DNA from: Acrocarpospora macrocephala
GTDB taxonomy: Bacteria > Actinomycetota > Actinomycetes > Streptosporangiales > Streptosporangiaceae
DNA: 64,000 nucleotides
Direction: 5' to 3'
Assembly (NCBI RefSeq): GCF_009687865.1
Contig: NZ_BLAE01000047.1
Location: 1 to 64,000, forward strand
Shown: positions 18,833 to 26,525 of the stretch, one piece after another
Layout of the letters: the number at the start of each line of letters is the position of its first letter
How positions within the stretch are numbered: position 1 is the first letter of the stretch
Made by a program: the position numbers and the translations under genes
The notes under the pieces: model-generated
Databases searched by the model: none
Told to the model about the DNA's origin: nothing
Seen by the model: only the letters and a program-made list of their open reading frames with translations

Positions 18833-18935
18833 TCTTGCGGGACAATGACCCGATCACAGTTGGAGATAGTGAGGATGTCGGCCATGTCTAGAAGCTTGTG
18901 CACAGTTTGGCGGCGCGCATAGCGTGGCGGCTGAC

Positions 18936-21900
18936 ATGAGCAAGGTGGTCTTCCGGGTCCTGGGACCGGTCGAAGCGTACGGCGCCGACAACGAGAGCGA
19001 GAGTGAGCTCGACCTCGGCGGCCTGCGGCAGCGGGCCGTGCTGGCGCGGCTTCTGGTCGCCCGCGGGCAGGTCGTGCCGGTGGACACGCTGATCTTCGAC
19101 CTGTGGGCGGACGACGCCGCCAAGGGCGCGCAGTCGGGCCTGCAGGTGTACATCTCGCGGCTGCGCCGGGTGCTGGAGCCCAACCGGCCGCGCGGCGGCC
19201 CCAACCGGCTGCTGGTCACGGTCGCCTCCGGCTACGCGCTGCGGGCCGCCCCCGAGCAGGTGGACGCGCTCCGGTTCGAGGCCACCGTGCGGGCCGCCGG
19301 GGAACGCCTGGACGAGAACCCGCAGACGGCCAGGGCCCGGCTGGAGTCCGCGCTGGGGCTGTGGCAGGGCACGCCGTACTCCGACTTCGCCGACCAGTCG
19401 TGGGCCGAGGCCGAGGTGACCCGGCTCAACGAGCTGCGCCTGGTGGCGCGGGAGCGGCACGCCGACGCGGGGCTGCGGCTCGGGCTGCACGCCGAGACCG
19501 TGCCCGACCTGGAGGCGCTGACCACCGAGAACCCGCTCCGCGAGGAGGGCTGGCGGCTGCTCGCGCTGGGCCTGTACCGGTGCGGGCGGCAGGGTGACGC
19601 GCTGGCCGCGCTGCGCAAGGCGCGCAACATCCTCGCCGACGAGCTGGGCATCGACCCGGGCCCGGCGCTGCGCAAGATGGAGTCCGACATCCTGGCCCAG
19701 GACTCGGGCCTGGAGCTGACGGCCGCGCCGCGCCGCCTGGAGAGCACGGCCAGCTGGCCGCCCCGCCCGGTCGAGGTCGGCTCGGTGCCGCCGCTGGAGC
19801 CGGAGCCGTTCGTCGGCCGGGACGCCGAGCTCACCACGCTGGCCGCCGCCGCGCCTCGGGCCAAGTCGGGACGGCTCACCATCGCCGTCATCGGCGGCGA
19901 CGCGGGCGCCGGCAAGACCATGCTGCTGCGCCAGCTCACCGGGCAGCTGGAGAGCCACGGCTGGATCGCGGCCGGCGGCGCCTGCCCCGACAGCCCGGCC
20001 ACCCCGCCCGGCTGGGCCTGGGTGGAGGTGCTGCGCACGCTGATCGCCCGCCGCGGCGCGGGTGAGTACGGCGCGCTGCTCGCCCCCCTGCTGGACGACC
20101 ACGCCCCCGACACCGGCGACGACGAGGCCTCCGGCGGGTTCCGGCTGCACCGCGCGGTCGGCGGCTTCCTGTCCGGCGTGGCCCGCGAGGCCCCGCTGCT
20201 GATCACCCTGGAAGACCTGCACTGGGCCGACGACCAGACGCTGGCCCTGCTGCGCGCGCTGCCCAGCCTGCTCGCCGCCAGCCGGGTGCTGCTGGTGGTG
20301 ACGTGCAGGGACAACGAGCTCAACGACCCGCAGCAGGACGTGCTGGCCGCGCTGGCCCGGCTCGGCCCGGTCCGGGTGGAGCTGGACGGCCTGTCCCCCG
20401 CGGACACGGCCGCGCTGGTGCGCGCCACCAGCGCGGGCGACGTGGAGGACGAGGTGGTCGCCGCGATCGTGGAGCGGACCGGCGGCAACCCGTTCTTCGT
20501 CATCGAGACGGTGCGGCTGCTGGCGGCCGAGCAGGACATCTCCGAGGTGCCGTCCGGGGTGCGCGACGTGCTGCGGCGGCGGATCGCCCGGCTGCCGGAG
20601 AAGGCCCAGCAGATCCTGCTGCAGGCCGCCGTCATCGGCCGGGACGTGGACGTGGACGTGCTGGTGGACATCTCCGGCGACGAGGACCTGGTGGTGGACG
20701 CGGTCGAGGCCGCGCTGCTGGCCGGTCTGGTCACCGAACCAGGCCCGGGGCGGCTCCGGTTCGACCACGGCCTGGTCCGCGACACCCTCTACTCCGACGC
20801 GTCCCGGCTGCGCCGCTCCCGGCTGCACGCCGCGGTGGCCTCGGTCATCGAGAAGCGCAACCCGGGCGACGTGGCCGCGCTGGCCCACCACTACGACCTG
20901 GCCGGCACCGCCGAGACCGCGGCCAAGGCCGTCAGGTACGCGGGCCTGGCCGCCGAGCAGGCCTCCTCCCGGTTCGCGCACCGGGAGGCGGCGTCCCAGT
21001 GGGAACGCTCGATCGCGGCCTTCGACCGGGCCGGCGGCAGCCCGGGCAAGGAGCGGCTGGAGCTGCAGCTGCGGCTGATCCGGGCGCTGGCGCTCTGCGG
21101 CGACATGGCCGCCGCCCGGGCGCACCGGCGGGACGCGATGGACGTGGCGCTGCCGCTGGGCGACCTGGAGATGACGGCCCGGGTGGCCGCCGCTCTCGCG
21201 GTGCCGCACAAGGGCATCGCCCGCGACTTCACCAGGACCGCCTGGGAGATCGTCGACGTCACCGAGAAGGCACTGCTGGAACTCCCAGCGGGCGAGGGCG
21301 AGCAGTCGCTGCGCGCCAGCCTGCTGGCCACGCTCGCGCTGGAGCTGGAGGGCTCGGCCACCCCCCGGGGCGGACAGGCGTCGCTGGAGGCCGAGGAGCT
21401 GGCCAGGGCGAGCGGCGACCCCGAGCTGCTGGCGATGGCGCTGAGCGGGCGGCTGCGGCAGTCGTACACGATGGCGCAGGTCGACGAGCGCGAGGACATC
21501 GGCAGGGAGCTGCTGCGCGTCGGCGCGGAGTCGGGGCAGATCGCGGTGCAGACGCTGGCCCACCTGGTGCTGCTGGAGTGCGCGGCGGCCCGCGGCGACT
21601 TCGCCGAGGCGGACCGGCAGCTGGCCAGGGCCGAGCGGCTCGGCCAGCAGTACGACCTGTCCGCGCCGGCCGCCGTCGGGGCCTGGTACGCGGGCCAGCG
21701 CCTCATGATCTCCGGAGACTACCCGGGCGCCGAGCGCGCCTACCGGAACGCGGCCCGGCTGACCGCCCGAGCCGGGATGCTGGAGGGCCGCCAGGACCTG
21801 CCGCTGATCGCCACCTTCTGCCTGCACCTGGTGCAGGGGCAGGCCGCCGACATGGTGGACGCGCTGGAGGAGGCGCACCAGCGGGGCGCCAAGTGGACCC

Positions 21901-22277
21901 TGGACGCGTACGCGGTGACGCTGGCCTCGGCCGGGCATCTGCGGGACGCGCAGGTGATCGCCGCCACCCGGGAACCCGTCCGGGGCGACTTCCTTTACGA
22001 GCTGGCGATGATCTGGCGGGCGCTGGCCGGGCTGCTGCTCGACGACGCCGACCGGATGCGGGAGGCGTACGCGGCGTTGAAGCCGTTCAACGACCGGATC
22101 GCGGGGGCGGGCACGGGGGTCGTGGCGCTGTGGCCGGTGGCCAGGACGCTCGGGGATCTGGCCGTCAAGCTGGGCTTACCTGAGGCGACCGAGCACTACC
22201 AGAAGTCGCTGGCGGTGGCGCGGCGGGTGGGCGTGCCCCGGTGGGTGACCGAGGCGGAGCGGGCGCTCAGCAGCTGA
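18936..22277 (+). CDS. AfsR/SARP-family transcriptional regulator with BTAD, AAA ATPase and TPR domains
   Basis: 1113 aa from ATG 18936; a GTG four codons earlier is possible. Residues 5-95 are the OmpR-like winged helix of SARPs (GLRQRAVLARLLVARGQVVP, then SGLQVYISRLRRVL). Residues 100-250 are the bacterial transcriptional activation domain (WQGTPYSDFAD, NPLREEGWRLLALGLYRCGRQGDALAALRKAR, DELGIDPGPALRKME). An AAA/NB-ARC-type ATPase follows, with Walker A GGDAGAGKT and Walker B LLITLEDLHWAD. The last ~450 residues are helical TPR-like repeats. Such proteins activate secondary metabolism or stress genes in response to ATP-dependent switching. No biosynthetic cluster is visible within the window. 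Confidence 0.92.
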   Translation: MSKVVFRVLGPVEAYGADNESESELDLGGLRQRAVLARLLVARGQVVPVDTLIFDLWADDAAKGAQSGLQVYISRLRRVLEPNRPRGGPNRLLVTVASGYALRAAPEQVDALRFEATVRAAGERLDENPQTARARLESALGLWQGTPYSDFADQSWAEAEVTRLNELRLVARERHADAGLRLGLHAETVPDLEALTTENPLREEGWRLLALGLYRCGRQGDALAALRKARNILADELGIDPGPALRKMESDILAQDSGLELTAAPRRLESTASWPPRPVEVGSVPPLEPEPFVGRDAELTTLAAAAPRAKSGRLTIAVIGGDAGAGKTMLLRQLTGQLESHGWIAAGGACPDSPATPPGWAWVEVLRTLIARRGAGEYGALLAPLLDDHAPDTGDDEASGGFRLHRAVGGFLSGVAREAPLLITLEDLHWADDQTLALLRALPSLLAASRVLLVVTCRDNELNDPQQDVLAALARLGPVRVELDGLSPADTAALVRATSAGDVEDEVVAAIVERTGGNPFFVIETVRLLAAEQDISEVPSGVRDVLRRRIARLPEKAQQILLQAAVIGRDVDVDVLVDISGDEDLVVDAVEAALLAGLVTEPGPGRLRFDHGLVRDTLYSDASRLRRSRLHAAVASVIEKRNPGDVAALAHHYDLAGTAETAAKAVRYAGLAAEQASSRFAHREAASQWERSIAAFDRAGGSPGKERLELQLRLIRALALCGDMAAARAHRRDAMDVALPLGDLEMTARVAAALAVPHKGIARDFTRTAWEIVDVTEKALLELPAGEGEQSLRASLLATLALELEGSATPRGGQASLEAEELARASGDPELLAMALSGRLRQSYTMAQVDEREDIGRELLRVGAESGQIAVQTLAHLVLLECAAARGDFAEADRQLARAERLGQQYDLSAPAAVGAWYAGQRLMISGDYPGAERAYRNAARLTARAGMLEGRQDLPLIATFCLHLVQGQAADMVDALEEAHQRGAKWTLDAYAVTLASAGHLRDAQVIAATREPVRGDFLYELAMIWRALAGLLLDDADRMREAYAALKPFNDRIAGAGTGVVALWPVARTLGDLAVKLGLPEATEHYQKSLAVARRVGVPRWVTEAERALSS

Positions 22278-22749
22278 CCTCGAACTTCTCGCTGCGGTAG
22301 GTGTCGCCTTCGACGGCGAGCACGGCCCGGTACCAGCCGGGGTTGGCCACCACGCGCGGGTCCCAGCGCAGGGTCCTGGCGTCCCCGGCGAAACCGCCCG
22401 AGGTGACCAGGTAGCTCTGCCAGGCGCGCTCGCCGGTGCTCCAGCGCTGGAGCGTCCAGCCGTAGCTGACGCCGCCGGGGGCGGGCGGGACCACGCTCTG
22501 CACCCGGTAGGAGCGGTCGCAGCCGGTGCCGGCGTCGAGCGCGGCGACCGAGACGATGCCGACGGCGGGCGCGGCGGCGACCTCGGCGGGGACCGTGCGC
22601 GCCGACAGCGTGATCGACCGTTCTGGCGTGACGTGGGCGATTCCCACGCCCACGTACGCGCCGATGGCCGCGAGCGTGGCCAGGAACAATCTGACGGCCG
22701 TGCCGGTGCCCCCGGCCAGAACCGGCATGATCTCGCCATGTGTATTCAT
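22267..22749 (-). CDS. Putative membrane-anchored secreted protein
   Basis: 160 aa, ATG at 22749 preceded by GGAGGG. A single hydrophobic segment near residues 20-42 (TAVRLFLATLAAIGAYVGVGIA) acts as signal anchor. The rest is extracytoplasmic, with one pair of Cys (CDRSY near the middle and a C-terminal SC) that could form a disulfide. Sequence around WTLQRWSTGERAWQSY and WYRAVLAVEGDTYRSEKFEV suggests an immunoglobulin-like beta fold. Its 3' end overlaps that of the AfsR-like gene by 11 bp. Function unknown. Confidence 0.65.
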   Translation of the reverse strand: MNTHGEIMPVLAGGTGTAVRLFLATLAAIGAYVGVGIAHVTPERSITLSARTVPAEVAAAPAVGIVSVAALDAGTGCDRSYRVQSVVPPAPGGVSYGWTLQRWSTGERAWQSYLVTSGGFAGDARTLRWDPRVVANPGWYRAVLAVEGDTYRSEKFEVSC

Positions 22750-22890
22750 GATCTTCCCTCCAGCTACGCTCACACTTAGATGTACGCGCGGATGGTTGAT
22801 CGGAGCTTGCCGTCCGCTTGCAGTTGCGGAACCGGCATTGATTAGGTAAGCCTGTCCTTAGGTATCGACGCGTTCCGGGGAGGTCGCACC

Positions 22891-23406
22891 ATGGATAGCC
22901 TCTTCGGGATCGTCGACAGCGTTCCGTACTGGCTGCTGGTGCTGGTGGGCGGGATCGCCCTGTTCGGCGCGTTCCAGTTCTACTACTGGGGCGGCAAGAA
23001 GCTCGGCGCGAAGCTGCCCGAGACGCGGGTCGGGCGCAAGATCGGCAAAGAGCGCATCGCGAAGGTGGAGAACCTGGTCCGGCGGTGGGGCGCGCTCTCG
23101 GTTTTCGGGTGTTTCTGGGTGCCCGGCGGGCTGCGCCACACGCTGCCGTGGGTGGCGGGCGCGCTGCGGGTGAACTATCGCTGGTATCTGGTGGCGAGCG
23201 CCGTCGGCTGCGTGACCTGGGTCCCGGTGACCGCGTTCGGCCTGTACGCCGGGGTGTGGGCGTGGCTGAAACTGGCCGCGACCTCTCCCCTCTACGGGGG
23301 TCTGACGCTGGCCGCGCTGATCGCCGTCGTCGTGCTGCTGGTGTGGCGGCGCCGCCGGCGCGCGAACGCTCCGGCGGCGCGGGAGAACGAACCCGCCGAG
23401 GTCTAG
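22891..23406 (+). CDS. DedA-type (VTT domain) membrane protein
   Basis: 171 aa, with GGGGAGG before the ATG. Three to four TM helices. The VTT core appears as FQFYYWGGKKLGAKL, followed by an Arg/Lys-rich amphipathic stretch and the conserved re-entrant region FGCFWVPGGLRHTLPWVAGALRVNYRWY. DedA proteins act as phospholipid (undecaprenyl phosphate or phosphatidylethanolamine) flippases and are needed for envelope integrity. This one is a little shorter than the family's usual ~200 residues. Its stop overlaps that of the opposing DUF1508 gene by 4 bp. Confidence 0.8.
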   Translation: MDSLFGIVDSVPYWLLVLVGGIALFGAFQFYYWGGKKLGAKLPETRVGRKIGKERIAKVENLVRRWGALSVFGCFWVPGGLRHTLPWVAGALRVNYRWYLVASAVGCVTWVPVTAFGLYAGVWAWLKLAATSPLYGGLTLAALIAVVVLLVWRRRRRANAPAARENEPAEV

Positions 23407-23600
23407 ATCCGGAGCGGCTCCAGCGCCGAATCGTCGATCTTGGCGTCCACCGCGTGCCGCCGCACGGCCTCCACCCCGTTCACGCACGCCGCCTTGCTGG
23501 CGTAGCCCTCGCTGACCGCGAGCGTCTGGCCGTTGCCCGCGACCAGCTTGAACCGGAAGACGCCGCCCTTGTCCTTGCTGATGATGAAACGTCCTGCCAT
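23403..23600 (-). CDS. DUF1508 (YegP-like) protein
   Basis: 65 aa, a single YegP unit: GRFIISKDKGGVFRFKLVAGNGQTLAVSEGYASKAAC is the standard beta-hairpin fold seen as tandem copies in E. coli YegP. A GGGGGGA ribosome-binding site precedes the ATG. The role of the family is not established; it is often annotated as stress-related. It stands alone between convergent DedA and divergent carboxypeptidase genes. Confidence 0.88.
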   Translation of the reverse strand: MAGRFIISKDKGGVFRFKLVAGNGQTLAVSEGYASKAACVNGVEAVRRHAVDAKIDDSALEPLRI

Positions 23601-23671
23601 CTAATCCCCCCCGAGACGAACCGGCTGTTTCGCAGCCTTACCCCGACCGGCCGGCATGCGATCATGACCAC

Positions 23672-24496
23672 ATGCGTATGCGCCTCGGGGCCCTCTTCGC
23701 ACTGATTCTGATCCTCGCCTTTCCCGGCACGGCTGTCGCGGCACCCGCGCCTCCGGTCTCGGCGCGTGTCGCGTACCTGGTGGACGCCACCACGGGAACG
23801 ATCCACTACGCCAAGCGGGAGACCCGCCGGGTTCCGGTGGCCAGCCTCACCAAGGTCATGACCGCCTACGTGGTCCGCCGGGAGTCCTCGCTGGACGACG
23901 TGATCAGGATCACCAGCGCCGACGTAAGCTACGCCGCCTCCCGGGGCGCCACCACGGGCGGGCTGCGCGCGGGCGAGCGCCTCACCGTGCGCGCCCTGCT
24001 GTACGCCCTGCTCCTCAACTCGGGCGCGGACGCCTCGCACGCCCTGGCCGAACGGTACGGCCCCGGCACGCGCAAGTTCGTGGCCAAGATGAACGCCGCC
24101 GCGCACCGGTTGAACCTGCGGAACACCCGCTACGTCAATCCGGACGGGCTGCCCGCGTCCGGGGCCTACTCGACCGGGCGGGACCAGGTCACGCTGGCCC
24201 GCGTGGCGATGCGGGACCCGGTGATCGCCACCATCGCCAAGACCAAGGCGCGCAAGTTCGGCCGCCACACCTGGCACAACACCAACGAGCTGCTGGGCCA
24301 CGGCGTGATCGGCCTGAAGACCGGCTACACCAGCGCGGCGGGCTACTGCCTGAGCTTCGTGGCCACCAAGCTCGGCCACACCTACATGGGCGTCGTGCTC
24401 GGCGAGGCCACCGAGGCCCGGCGTTACGCCAGCGCCCGCACAATGATCGACTGGGCGGTCGGCCGGACTAGCGCAGCAGCGCGTGGCAAGCGATAG
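23672..24496 (+). CDS. D-alanyl-D-alanine carboxypeptidase (peptidase S11, PBP5-like)
   Basis: 274 aa. A signal peptide (about residues 1-23, ending AVAAPAP) exports it. The SxxK motif is ASLTKVM (nucleophile Ser, about 57) and the KTG motif is LKTGYTSAAG. The second motif reads SGADAS rather than the usual SGN, so the Asn is replaced. It trims the terminal D-Ala from peptidoglycan stem peptides. There is no C-terminal amphipathic anchor as in DacA; the protein ends with a short basic tail and may be released. Its 3' end overlaps the opposing SpoU methyltransferase gene by 29 bp. Confidence 0.9.
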   Translation: MRMRLGALFALILILAFPGTAVAAPAPPVSARVAYLVDATTGTIHYAKRETRRVPVASLTKVMTAYVVRRESSLDDVIRITSADVSYAASRGATTGGLRAGERLTVRALLYALLLNSGADASHALAERYGPGTRKFVAKMNAAAHRLNLRNTRYVNPDGLPASGAYSTGRDQVTLARVAMRDPVIATIAKTKARKFGRHTWHNTNELLGHGVIGLKTGYTSAAGYCLSFVATKLGHTYMGVVLGEATEARRYASARTMIDWAVGRTSAAARGKR

Positions 24497-25268
24497 CGGC
24501 GGCGGCGACCACGTTGAGGGAGTCGACGCCGAGGGCCATCGCGTTCGGGCTCATCGGGATCGACACGCCGTGGTCGGCCTCCGCCAGCCAGTGCGAGGAC
24601 AGGCCGTCGCCCTCGGAGCCCAGCAGCAGGGCGACCCGGTCGGCGAGGGGGATCTTGTCGATCGCGGGGGCGTTCTGGTCGGGGGTGAGGGCGAGGGTCT
24701 GGAAGCCCGCGCGGCGCAGGTCGGCGAGGCCGCCGTACCAGTCGGCCATCCGGGCGTACGGGATGGCGAAGACGGCGCCCATGGAGACCTTGACCGCGCG
24801 GCGGTAGAGCGGGTCGGCGCAGCGCGGCGAGAGCACGACCGCGTCCACGCCGAGCGCGGCGGCGCACCGGAAGATCGCGCCGACGTTGCCGTGGTCGACC
24901 AGGTCCTCCAGGACCAGGACGCGGCGCGCGGGTCCCAGCAGATCCTGGACGGCCGGGAGCGGCAGGCGGCCCATGGACGCGAGGGCGCCCCGGTGGACCT
25001 GGAAGCCGGTGATGTTCTCCATCACCGCGTCGGAGACCACGTAGACGGGCGCGTCGGCGGGCAGGTCGGCGAAGGAGGGCAGCCACTTGCGGGTCGTCAG
25101 CAGCGAGCGGAGCGGGTGGCCGGTGGCCAGGGCGCGGCGGATGACCTTCTCGCCCTCGGCCAGGAACAGGCCTTGTTCGCTCTCCAGCGCCTTGCGCAGG
25201 TCGGTGTCGCGCAGGCGGGTGTAGTCCGCGATCCGCGGGTCGGCGGCGGAGTCCACCTCGATGACCAT
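24468..25268 (-). CDS. TrmH/SpoU family RNA 2'-O-ribose methyltransferase
   Basis: 266 aa. The N-terminal substrate-binding domain has GLFLAEGEKVIRRAL. The SPOUT knot motifs are VDHGNVGAIFRCAAALGVDAVVL, LLLGSEGDGLS and IPMSPNAMALGVDSLNVVAAAAI, which bind AdoMet. It methylates a ribose 2'-OH in tRNA or rRNA; the position cannot be told. In the leaderless manner TACGCT lies six bases before the ATG (minus strand, 25275-25280). Divergent from the CDF-like gene at 25382. Confidence 0.92.
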   Translation of the reverse strand: MVIEVDSAADPRIADYTRLRDTDLRKALESEQGLFLAEGEKVIRRALATGHPLRSLLTTRKWLPSFADLPADAPVYVVSDAVMENITGFQVHRGALASMGRLPLPAVQDLLGPARRVLVLEDLVDHGNVGAIFRCAAALGVDAVVLSPRCADPLYRRAVKVSMGAVFAIPYARMADWYGGLADLRRAGFQTLALTPDQNAPAIDKIPLADRVALLLGSEGDGLSSHWLAEADHGVSIPMSPNAMALGVDSLNVVAAAAIACHALLR

Positions 25269-25381
25269 CAGGCCAGCGTACCGTTGCCGCTCCTTTAAGC
25301 CATCAGTCGCCGATTACCTATGGTGACCGATACAGTACTCTCCGCTGCATGTGGCCGGATGGGCGACGATCGGAGGTCAAG

Positions 25382-26020
25382 GTGCCTGACCAGCGAACGC
25401 ACGTACATCCGGCCGTGCAGGAAGCCGGCTGGCTGAGGGACGCGCGCCGGGCTCGCCTGTTGTCCGTGGCGACCCTCGGCTGGCTCGGCGCCGAGAGCCT
25501 GCTCGGGCTGTGGTCGGGGGCGCTGGCGCATTCGGTGGCGCTGGTCGGCTGGGGTCTTTCCGCGCTGGTCGAGGCACTGGCCAGCCTCATCGTGATCTGG
25601 CGGTTCACCGGCGCCCGGCTGCACTCGCTGAACGCGGAGCAGACCGCGTCCCGGGCGGTGGCGGTGAGCTTCTGGCTGCTGGCGCCCTATCTCGTGCTGC
25701 ACGTGGCGCACGATCTGAGCCAGGGCTACCGGGCCACGCCGAGCACGCTGGGCATCGTGGTCACCACGATCAGCTTGGTGAGCATGCCCTTGCTGGGGGT
25801 GGCCAAGCGGCGGGTCGGGGCCAGGCTCGGCTCGGCGGCCACGGAGGGCGAGGGCACCCAGAACCTGCTCTGCGCGGTGACCGCGGCGGGGGTGCTGCTG
25901 GGGCTGGCGCTGAACACGATCGGCTGGTGGTGGGTGGATCCGGCGGTGGCGCTGATCCTGGCGGCGGCGGCCGTGCACGAGGGGCGCAAGGCGTGGCGCG
26001 GCCACTCCTGCTGCCACTGA
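25382..26020 (+). CDS. CDF-like transmembrane protein lacking the canonical metal site
   Basis: 212 aa from the GTG at 25382, which has GGAGG five bases upstream; an ATG at 25349 is in frame but lacks one. Five to six TM helices follow the cation-efflux topology. The TM2 segment SVALVGWGLSALVEALASLIVIW has Ser where most members have Asp, and no HxxxD is visible in TM5. The cytoplasmic metal-sensing domain is absent and the protein ends in CCH. Short actinobacterial members of this type are usually annotated as cation transporters; transport activity is uncertain. The 3' end is crossed by the opposing frame at 25726-26334. Confidence 0.7.
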   Translation: MPDQRTHVHPAVQEAGWLRDARRARLLSVATLGWLGAESLLGLWSGALAHSVALVGWGLSALVEALASLIVIWRFTGARLHSLNAEQTASRAVAVSFWLLAPYLVLHVAHDLSQGYRATPSTLGIVVTTISLVSMPLLGVAKRRVGARLGSAATEGEGTQNLLCAVTAAGVLLGLALNTIGWWWVDPAVALILAAAAVHEGRKAWRGHSCCH

Positions 26021-26334
26021 AGGGTCACCACCGCGAGGTCGAGACCGGCCGCGCGGAGTTCGCGGATCACGCACTGGGCGCCGCCGGGGTCGGTCCAGGC
26101 GCGGCAGAGCCGTTCCTTCATCACGATTTCGCGTAGATTCGCCAGGCCGCGCAGGCTGTGCCGTACGGCGGGGGTGACTCCGGGCGGCGCGAACTGGATC
26201 AGTAACAGGTCACCCGGACGGCGCCTGACCACCACGTCTCGCGGCTCCCCCGGCGTCCCCTGCACAGCAACCCCTGCACCAAAACCCGAAATTTCGTGAC
26301 CGTTGCCCATCACGATACATCGCGTCTTGGCCAT
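25726..26334 (-). CDS. Hypothetical protein with antisense C-terminal extension
   Basis: The ATG at 26334 opens a 202-codon frame. The first ~105 codons (26020-26334) lie in otherwise unoccupied sequence and look like protein (DVVVRRRPGDLLLIQFAPPGVTP, LRELRAAGLDLAVVTL-like helix and strand). The rest runs antisense through the CDF-like gene and has Ser/Thr/Ala-rich shadow composition. As with the DUF998 gene, a stop exists in another frame exactly at the junction (TGA in GTGACCC). Either the gene truly ends near 26020 and has lost its stop, or the whole frame is spurious. No family recognised. Confidence 0.35.
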   Translation of the reverse strand: MAKTRCIVMGNGHEISGFGAGVAVQGTPGEPRDVVVRRRPGDLLLIQFAPPGVTPAVRHSLRGLANLREIVMKERLCRAWTDPGGAQCVIRELRAAGLDLAVVTLQWQQEWPRHALRPSCTAAAARISATAGSTHHQPIVFSASPSSTPAAVTAQSRFWVPSPSVAAEPSLAPTRRLATPSKGMLTKLIVVTTMPSVLGVAR

Positions 26335-26363
26335 GTCAAGATGTATCGCGTCCACCGATACAG
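26313..26363. promoter_or_regulatory. Cluster of CGATACA boxes at the 26334 start codon
   Basis: CGATACATC (26313-26321) and its inverted copy GATGTATCG (26340-26348) flank the ATG of the minus-strand gene, and CGATACAG follows at 26356-26363. A fourth copy, CCGATACAG, lies at 25327-25335 before the CDF-like gene. The boxes could be repressor half-sites; part of the resemblance is to -10 elements (TACAGT, TACATC). Confidence 0.35.
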
Positions 26364-26441
26364 ACCAAATCTCTATATATACGGAAAGTAATCATTGCAC
26401 TAGAAGTGCGGTTTTGCCGTTCTTAGGCTTGCCGCTATCGT

Positions 26442-26458
26442 TCCGTAAGCATTACGGA
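26442..26458. promoter_or_regulatory. Perfect inverted repeat upstream of the VWA protein gene
   Basis: TCCGTAA gca TTACGGA has perfect 7-bp arms and a 3-bp centre. It lies 68 bp before the GTG of the 26526 gene, in an unusually A/T-rich stretch that should hold divergent promoters. A similar CCGTA-N4-TACGG element precedes the LAL regulator at 44274. Likely a dimeric regulator site; regulator unknown. Confidence 0.45.
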
Positions 26459-26525
26459 GAATCTCCCTATATGGCGTAACGCTGGCGCGTACCGTCGGGA
26501 GTCAATCGACACCAAAGAGGCCACC

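Noticed and set aside
18888-21938. 1016-codon minus-strand frame opposite the AfsR-like gene
   Set aside because: It has the biased Gly/Arg/Gln/His/Val composition of an antisense frame to high-GC3 coding DNA, and the plus strand has full BTAD and AAA signatures.
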